DNA of 64,000 nucleotides from Phytohabitans rumicis. GTDB taxonomy: Bacteria > Actinomycetota > Actinomycetes > Mycobacteriales > Micromonosporaceae. Of this stretch, positions 57,498-64,000 are shown piece after piece. The position numbers were made by a program, and so were the translations under genes. The notes below the pieces were generated by a model that saw only the letters and a list, made by a program, of their open reading frames with translations, was not told where the DNA came from and ran no database searches. Location: NCBI RefSeq assembly GCF_011764445.1, contig NZ_BLPG01000001.1, positions 1,488,001 to 1,552,000 on the forward strand, written 5' to 3'. How positions within the stretch are numbered: position 1 is the stretch's first letter; each line of letters opens with the position of its first letter.

Positions 57498-59074
57498 GTG
57501 GCGACGATCTGCTTGGTCCGCGACCGCATTACGTTGGATGACGCCTTCCTGACCGGAGTCCGTGCCGATTTCGACCGGGCTGGCGTCCCGTTCGCGGCCG
57601 GCCATCGGGTCGTGCTGGTCGCGCGGCGTGTGGAGCACGCCGCTGGCTTCCGGGCTCGTTTCCCCGGCATGGATGTGCTGCTGATCGCCGACTCCTACGA
57701 CGGCGCTGGCGGCGGCGTCGACGTCGCCCCAGATGCGATCCCACTGCCGGGCGGGCACGGCTTCCACGGCGCGTCGGGCAGCGGGATCGGCGTTGTCGGC
57801 GAGCCGGGCCACCCGGGTGGCTCTGGTGGCGCGGGAGTACGCGCCGGCCGGATCGGGCTGATCGTCCGGGCCGCCGAGCGGGCTGTCCTGGTCGCCACTG
57901 GTAGCGCGGGCGGCGCCGGCGGCGCGGGCGGCGATGGCGGCGAGGGGGACCGCGGCTACTACAAGGACGAAGACGACTACGCCGAACCTGCCGAGGGCGG
58001 CGCCGGCGGCTCCGGCGGTCCGGGCGGTCCCGGTGGTCCGGGCGGCGAGGTTTCGATCGTGCGGGTCACCGGTCCGACAGCCGAGGTAGATGTGCGCGGC
58101 GGGACGGGCGGTGCGGGGGCGCCGCCGGTCAGAACCTGTCGAGCGGGGCGGAAACCGGCGGCCCAGGAGTAGCCGGGGCGGCCGGCGCCGCGGGAACGAT
58201 CACCGACGAGGTCGTCACCGGCCAGCAGTTCGCCGACCGCGTCCGGGCGGCACTGGGCGCCGACGACAGCGTTTGGCAGGCGTATCGGGACCGGCGGCCC
58301 CTGCTCGGTACCGACGTGCGCACGTGGGCCGAGCACCGGGTGCGGGTCGGCGAGTACCTGTTCCGGTCGTTCACGACCGCCCGGCCCGAGACCGCCGAAA
58401 ACCTGACCCGCGCGATCGATGAGATGAGCGCCGCCCTCGCGCTGGTGCCGGACCACGCCCGGGCCCGAATCCTGGCGGGTTATCTGACGGCGAACCAGAA
58501 CGCGCTCGGCTACGCCCGCGACCACGACCTCGTGCCCGACTTCCCGCGGTACGAGAACGTACTGACCGGCTACGTGCCCGCGGTGGCGCCGCTGTTCGGG
58601 GTAGCCGTCCAGCTGCTCGGCCATCTGCAGGACGTGGCGGAGAACCAGATACGGCTGTCCGGCGAGCTGGCGCGGCTCACCGAGACGCGGCAGATCCGCA
58701 CCGTCGAGCGGCTGGCCGCGCTCGCCGCCGAGCGGTCGGCGATCGCCGAGCTGAGCACCCTGCGCGCCGCAATCGACCAGCACCGCGTGATCATCGACGG
58801 CTTGTCCCAGGAACTGGACGCCGAAGAGTATGAGATGGACTCGATCGGCACGGTGAGCACCGCGCTGCAGGTCATGGTGGCGGTGGCGACGGCGATCGTC
58901 GGCGCCAACGCTCCCGCGCCCGAGGGCGCCGCAGCCGAGGCCGCGGCGGCGGTCTCTGCCCTCAACCGCCTGAACGACGTGCCCGGCTATCTGGTCACCG
59001 CGCAACGCGTGCTGTCCGGCCCGGGCAGCTTCGATCCGACTACGGCCAGCTTCGCCTACCGGGCCGGCCACTGA
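57498..59074 (+). pseudogene. Glycine-rich/helical protein of unknown function, frameshifted (module gene A)
   Basis: About 525 codons after one correction; family not recognised. Residues about 1-75 form an alpha/beta start (ITLDDAFLTGVRADFDRAGV...). Residues about 80-215 are glycine-rich with collagen-like stretches (GGSGGPGGPGGPGG) interrupted by short hydrophobic strands (VLVATGS, VSIVRVTG). The frame breaks at the GGGGG run 58115-58119; one more G continues into GGPGVAGAAGAAGTITDEVV. The remainder is long amphipathic helices (RLTETRQIRTVERLAALAAERSAI...) with a hydrophobic segment TVSTALQVMVAVATAIVGA. No signal peptide. GTG 57498 has no Shine-Dalgarno. Module gene B follows 8 bp after its stop. 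Confidence 0.65.
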
Positions 59075-59082
59075 CCAGCTGG

Positions 59083-60183
59083 GTGCAGTGGACCGACCCG
59101 TACACGCGGGAGTGGAACCCGTCGCTGCAGCCGCCCGCCGACGAGTTGGTCGGCGGCATCCCGGAGATCTACGCCCAGACGTCAGACCTGGTGAGCCGTG
59201 CGACACTGCTGCGCCAGATCGAGTACAGCAACATCACCGGCCCGTCCGGGGCCCGCTACAAGGAGCTGCTAAAAGAGCTGGTGGAGCTGGGCTTCGCGCG
59301 GGCAGCCGCCTGGGGCCGGTGGCGGCAGGCGTACTTTCAGCGGACCGCCGGCGACCTGGCACTCGCCCAGGCCGAGGCCGACATCACCCGGCTCCAACAG
59401 CGGGCGGCGAACTACCGCGCCGACGTCGGGGCGACGGCCGAGGTGGTCCGGTCGATCGTTGCCCGCGCCCAGGACTACTGCGACCTACTGCAGAAATACG
59501 TCTTCTTCAGCGCCCGCGCCCTCGACCTCTACACCGGCAGCGCGACCGCGCAGGCGCTCTCGCTCGACCTGGGCCGGTTGCCAGTGGACGAGGAAGACGA
59601 GGCTTACCGCCGGCTGGCCCGCGGCGAGGCCGGCCCGGCACTGTCGCTGGTGCAGCGCTACGCCGACACGATGGCACGGCTGCCCAGCGTGATCTTCTAC
59701 CGGGATCAGTACCTGGAGTACGAGGCCACCCTCGTCAGCGGCCTGCTCTTCGTCCATCTCACCGACGCCGGCGCGCTGGCCGGGTTCGCGGCGACCGGCC
59801 TGCTCGAGTTCGACGTGACGGCCGACCGGCTGCCCCAGGTGACCGAGGCCAAAGTCGCGACCGTCTACGTCTCGCTGCTCGGCGCGACCGCCCGCGACCC
59901 GCGGGTCACCTGCCGCCTCGAGCACTCAGGCCGCAACGAAACCTGGCGGGGCAACGGCTCGCTGGCCCGCACGCTGCTGCCACCGCGCGCCACGACGGTC
60001 GCCGCCAACTTCGACGCCGACACGTTCGGCGGTCTCGACTCGCCCAGGCCGCCCTTCTGGGGCCGCAGCCCGATCACACGGTGGCGCCTGTCAGTCGACG
60101 AAGCGGCACGCCAACAGGCCGCGCTGAACCTCACCGGTCTCACCGAAGTGCAGGTGCTCATCGCGTATCTGTATCGCCCGTAG
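59083..60183 (+). CDS. Helical protein with Tc-toxin-A-like C-terminal domain (module gene B)
   Basis: 366 aa, GTG 59083, translationally coupled to gene A. Residues about 20-210 are predicted long helices (LVELGFARAAAWGRWRQAYFQRTAGDLALAQAEADITRLQQRAANYR). The C-terminal part (about 240-366) is beta-rich: TGLLEFDVTADRLPQVTEAKVATVYVSLLG, then GRSPITRWRLSVDEA and LTGLTEVQVLIAYLYRP. That order (phenylalanine-led strand, a strand on VxVSLLG, a late SxWRL strand and a terminal ILxYxxRP) recalls the C-terminal TcB-binding domain of Tc-toxin A subunits. The similarity is judged by eye. No signal peptide. Confidence 0.6.
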   Translation: MQWTDPYTREWNPSLQPPADELVGGIPEIYAQTSDLVSRATLLRQIEYSNITGPSGARYKELLKELVELGFARAAAWGRWRQAYFQRTAGDLALAQAEADITRLQQRAANYRADVGATAEVVRSIVARAQDYCDLLQKYVFFSARALDLYTGSATAQALSLDLGRLPVDEEDEAYRRLARGEAGPALSLVQRYADTMARLPSVIFYRDQYLEYEATLVSGLLFVHLTDAGALAGFAATGLLEFDVTADRLPQVTEAKVATVYVSLLGATARDPRVTCRLEHSGRNETWRGNGSLARTLLPPRATTVAANFDADTFGGLDSPRPPFWGRSPITRWRLSVDEAARQQAALNLTGLTEVQVLIAYLYRP

Positions 60184-60197
60184 CCAGTTTCTGCAGC

Positions 60198-60430
60198 TCC
60201 TGGGCCCTGACGGCCGTGGGCAGCGATTCCCTGCGCAGGGCGCCGTTGTGCGCTGCCGCGGTCGAGATCGCGGTTGCTGCGGGACGACCGGGCGACGCGT
60301 CGGCGGCAGCCTTCGAGCTCGCGGCGACGGCAGCGACCCATGCCACCTCCGGGCCGCGGGCGATGGCGGCCGGTGCGCGCGGCGCAATGCTGCTGGCCGA
60401 AGGCCATGCCGAGCAGGCGTGTCGGCGGCG
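60198..60430 (+). pseudogene. Remnant of an alpha-solenoid (TPR-like) regulator
   Basis: Directly after module gene B the plus strand reads SDSLRRAPLCAAAVEIAVAAG, then FELAATAATHATSGPRAMAAGARGAMLLAEGHAEQACRR, typical of the TPR region of LuxR-type or AfsR-type regulators. It has no start and merges into unrelated sequence after about 60430. It is a gene fragment. Confidence 0.5.
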
Positions 60431-60561
60431 TGGCGATCACAGTCCGACACGACCACGTTTCTTGTGCCAGAACCGATTGGGCTGCGCGAGTTGGATGCGG
60501 CTGGAGGGGCGGCCGGGCACCGCTCCCACGTTGGGGCTCGCTCCCGGTGCCTGGACCCGGG

Positions 60562-61328
60562 TCAGCCGCGCAGGCTCCATCGCTGCTCGTTGGACGCGCC
60601 GTACTCGTTGACCTGGTACGCCCGCGGGTGCGGGATCCCGCGGGCGTCCAGTGTGGAGTTCGCCGTCGCGACGTTGGCCACCGGGTCGCTGGGCAGCGCG
60701 TGCCAGCTGAAGATGTCCGGCACCACGTTGTTGGCGCGGACGAAGTCGAGGTACTGCACCCACCAACCGCCGGTCGAGGGGACGCCCGCCATGCTCGGGC
60801 CGACGATCAGGTGGTTGGGAAACGCCGCCCGGATCCGCTGGTAGCTGCGGCGCCACAGCTCGAAGTACTGCGACTGCGGACGGTTCCAGAACAGGCTCAG
60901 GTTGGGCTCGTTCCAGATGTCCCACTGCACGGGTACGCCGGTCGCCCGCACGTCGTCGATGAGGCGGGTCAGGAACGCGTCGTAGTCGGCCCAGTTGCCG
61001 TTGTCGCCGGGGAAACGGGAGATCGCGAACCCGTCGGCGCCCCGCAGGTCGTGCGGCAGGATGATGAACTCGCCGCCCAGCGACCGGGTGCGCAGCAGCT
61101 GGGCGCGGGTCGCGTTCCACCGGCGGTCGTAGCGGCCGGACACCCAGCCGCCCGGACCGTCCAGCTGGGCGCCGCCGGCACGCATGTAGCGGAACTTCAC
61201 GTCGCGATAGAAGTTGCGGCATAGGCGGGCTGGACCGCGGTGACGGCGGCTCCGCCGGTCAGGAGAGCGGCCGCGAGAACGGCCGCCAGGCCGCGGCGCT
61301 TCGCGCGGCCACCTCGTAAGGTGTCCAC
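60562..61328 (-). pseudogene. GH39-like glycoside hydrolase with internal and C-terminal deletions
   Basis: GTG 61328 after GGAAGGAG opens a good signal peptide (RRGLAAVLAAALLTGGAAVTAVQPAYA) that soon meets a stop in frame. Another frame then carries FRYMRAGGAQLDGPGGWVSGRYDRRW, then VQWDIWNEPNLSLFWNRPQSQYFELWRR with the NEP acid/base Glu, LIVGPSMAGVPS and YQVNEYGASNEQ, which holds the nucleophile-region Glu. After SNEQRWSLRG it stops, where relatives continue for over 150 residues. The join between signal peptide and catalytic part is also short of sequence. Two scars make a true pseudogene, not a base-calling error. Confidence 0.72.
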
Positions 61329-61352
61329 TATTGACACTCCTTCCTACCGCGA

Positions 61353-63173
61353 TCAGCGAGGCGTGAAGTCCTGGTTGTTGCCCGGAGCGTTCTTGCACTG
61401 CCACTGGTCGAGCTGCTGCCCGAGAGTGCTGTTGGCCCCGTACACGTCCAGGCAGAGGCCACTGTTCCGGTTTCGGAACGAGTAGGAGCCATCAGACTGC
61501 TGGACAGGCAGCCAAAGGCTGTTCGAAGCACTGTTGGGTGCCTGCTGGACAATGTTTGGGACCCCAGCCGCCGTCGAGCTGTTGGCCACGGCCACGTCGT
61601 AGCCCGAATGCTGGGCCTGCAAACGGCCATAGCCATCCGACACGGGTACGAACTGGAAACGCTGATTCGTCTGCACGCCGCACGTCCACTGGGTGACCGC
61701 CGCGCCAGCCGCCGTCGACGCGCCACTCACGTCGAGACACAAACTGTTGTTGCCAATCACCAGCTGGTGGTAGCCGCTCGGAAAGCCGCCGCCCGACTGG
61801 CCCGTGCTGAACTGCCACCAGTTCACGTTGAACAGGGATCCGCTGCCGCCGGCGAACCGCAGGTATAGATCGTGAGTGCCGGTCGCGCCGTTGACCGGAC
61901 ACGAGACCGTGCTCCAGGTCTGCCACCCACCGGTACCCGCGACGTTGCATGTCCCCGCGGGCGTCCCGGTGGCGCTGTCCAGGCGCACCTCGATCCGCCC
62001 GCCGCTGGCCCCGGAGGCCACCCTGGCGTTGAACGAGCTGGCGCCGGTGCCGAAAGCCACGCCTTTGAGCTTGATGTAGTCGCCATTTTCGATCCAGCCG
62101 ACGCTCATTCCGCCCTCACTGGACGGCTCGGTCTCGATGCCACTCCCCCAGGCGATGGTCTCGGCCTCCTGGCGCACGTAAGGATTGAGCGTGCCGACCT
62201 GGGGCACCCCCGCCGTGCTCATGTTGATGCTCGGGAACGAGCCGTCCGAGTTGTAGCTGAACTTCTCCACCGCGACGGAGCGGGTGAAGCCTCCGCCGCC
62301 CGGCAACGCGCCGTTGTGGTAGAAGAAGTACGAGCCGCCGTTGAAGTCGATGACACCGGCGTGGTTCGTGAAGCTGCTGCCCTGCGTGGGCATGATGGTG
62401 CCCCGATAGGTCCACGGTCCGGTCGGGCCGGGCGCGGTCGTGTAGGCGATGAACTCAGAGCAGCACTTCGCCGCGAACACCATGTAGTACAGGCCGCCGC
62501 GTTTGTAGAACCAGGGACCTTCCTCGTACAGGGTCGGCCGGTTGGCGTCGCCGGTGCGGGTGCCGAATCCCGCGGTGGTAAGGGGTATCTGGGTCGGACC
62601 GCCCGAGTACGAGATCATGTCTGCGTTGAGCTTGACGTACCACAGCCGCGGGTTGCCGTAGAACAGGTACGCCTGCCCGTCGTCGTCGATGTAGACGGTG
62701 GGGTCGATCTCGGCGTTCTGGATCAGCGGGCGGCCGAGGGCATCGCGGAACGGCCCGGTCGGGCTGTCCGAAACCCCTACTCCGATCGCGTTGGCACCGT
62801 TGGACATCCGCACCGGGACGTACCAGTAGAACTTGCCGTTGCGGTAGATGGCTTGCCCGGCCCACGCGTCTGAGCTCGCCCAGCTGAAGGTGGAAAGGCT
62901 CATCGGCGAGCCGTGGTCGGTCCAGTTGACCATGTCGGCCGATGACCAGACCCGCCAGTCGCGCATCGTGAAGTAGGTCGAGCCATCTTCGTCATGTCCG
63001 GTGTACAGATAGACCCGGCCGTTGTACACCAGCGGTGCCGGGTCGGCGGTGTAGACCTGTTGCACGATCGGGTTGTCCGCCTTGGCGGCGCCCGGAAGCA
63101 ACGCGGCCAAGCAAAGGATACTTGCCATCAGGGCGAGCGCCCGCCGCGATGGCGATCGAAATGCGATTCTCAC
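61353..63173 (-). CDS. Secreted GH43 glycoside hydrolase with CBM6-like and ricin-type domains
   Basis: 606 aa. GTG 63173 follows GGGGGAG. Signal peptide RRALALMASILCLAALLPGAAKA. The five-blade GH43 domain (about 32-325) starts DNPIVQQVYTADPAPLVYNGRVYLYTGHDED, with NAEIDPTVYIDDDGQAYLFYG and TLYEEGPWFYKRGGLYYM carrying the catalytic Asp and Glu regions. A CBM6-like domain (about 335-465: RQEAETIAWGSGIETE, NGDYIKLKGVAFG) and a ricin B/CBM13 domain (about 480-606: YHQLVIGNNSLCLDVSG, QxW-type repeats) follow. Probable arabinofuranosidase/xylosidase acting on plant cell-wall polysaccharide. It is next to the GH39 remnant. Confidence 0.93.
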   Translation of the reverse strand: MRIAFRSPSRRALALMASILCLAALLPGAAKADNPIVQQVYTADPAPLVYNGRVYLYTGHDEDGSTYFTMRDWRVWSSADMVNWTDHGSPMSLSTFSWASSDAWAGQAIYRNGKFYWYVPVRMSNGANAIGVGVSDSPTGPFRDALGRPLIQNAEIDPTVYIDDDGQAYLFYGNPRLWYVKLNADMISYSGGPTQIPLTTAGFGTRTGDANRPTLYEEGPWFYKRGGLYYMVFAAKCCSEFIAYTTAPGPTGPWTYRGTIMPTQGSSFTNHAGVIDFNGGSYFFYHNGALPGGGGFTRSVAVEKFSYNSDGSFPSINMSTAGVPQVGTLNPYVRQEAETIAWGSGIETEPSSEGGMSVGWIENGDYIKLKGVAFGTGASSFNARVASGASGGRIEVRLDSATGTPAGTCNVAGTGGWQTWSTVSCPVNGATGTHDLYLRFAGGSGSLFNVNWWQFSTGQSGGGFPSGYHQLVIGNNSLCLDVSGASTAAGAAVTQWTCGVQTNQRFQFVPVSDGYGRLQAQHSGYDVAVANSSTAAGVPNIVQQAPNSASNSLWLPVQQSDGSYSFRNRNSGLCLDVYGANSTLGQQLDQWQCKNAPGNNQDFTPR

Positions 63174-63246
63174 AGTCGCTCCCCCATCCGGTAGAAACCT
63201 CGAGAGTGGCGCCGGCACGGGTATGCCGGCGCCACCGGTCGTCGGG

Positions 63247-64000
<754 letters not shown>

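Noticed and set aside
57700..58120. Gly-rich stretch of module gene A as PE-PGRS protein
   Set aside because: There is no PE domain, the surrounding sequence is not mycobacterial, and long helices follow the Gly-rich part.

Overview
This is high-GC actinobacterial DNA with GTG and ATG starts and many 4-bp ATGA/GTGA gene overlaps. The gene content (TM-NACHT-WD40 protein, GH43/GH39 enzymes with ricin-type lectin domains, an RCC1-repeat exported protein) fits Micromonosporaceae (Actinoplanes/Dactylosporangium-like). The genus is an inference.

Region 1 (1-23,120) is an organosulfur-scavenging island. It holds a carbonic anhydrase, three LLM flavin monooxygenases in one operon, a metX-metY-CoA-binding operon (homocysteine synthesis from sulfide), an OsmC-like protein, a flavoprotein, a LysR regulator, and a ten-gene operon. 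That operon runs from an SsuD-like monooxygenase through an acyl-CoA-dehydrogenase-fold monooxygenase, a complete family-5 ABC importer, a ketopantoate-reductase-like enzyme, an FAD oxidase and a three-domain rhodanese to a flavin reductase. Copies of a motif close to ATTCCTATCGGGTARRTAGG precede most of its transcription units, and a cysteine-containing upstream ORF precedes the large operon. Import, FMNH2-dependent C-S cleavage, sulfur transfer and capture as homocysteine form one plausible pathway. Decayed genes (DszC-like, HxlR-like, an oxidoreductase tail) lie at the edges.

Region 2 (23,120-36,160) contains a small inverted-repeat-bounded element, a broken NACHT-WD40 gene, an amidohydrolase remnant, an MMPL exporter divergent from a histidine kinase/response regulator pair, and a broken epimerase gene divergent from a GlxA-type AraC regulator.

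Region 3 (36,160-46,680) contains an IS1380-family element, two RibD/DHFR-like reductases, an MBL hydrolase, a DUF6069-type membrane protein, a large HTH-NTPase-TPR regulator, a DksA/TraR zinc-finger protein, and a VOC gene cut by a defective IS5-type element with clear terminal repeats and a 3-bp target duplication.

Region 4 (46,685-57,074) holds an SDR, three alpha/beta hydrolases, a GAF-LuxR regulator, a seven-blade RCC1-repeat exported protein, an FAD monooxygenase and an NTPase regulator.

Region 5 (57,498-60,183) is an unusual two-gene module: a glycine-rich protein with a long helical tail, and a helical protein whose C-terminal beta domain recalls Tc-toxin A subunits. Region 6 (60,198-64,000) is a minus-strand polysaccharide-degradation cluster (GH39-like remnant, GH43, esterase with ricin domain).

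At least twelve genes or gene remnants are frameshifted. In most cases restoring one base in a G or C run repairs the family-typical protein, so many of these breaks may be sequencing errors. No tRNA, rRNA or CRISPR array was seen.
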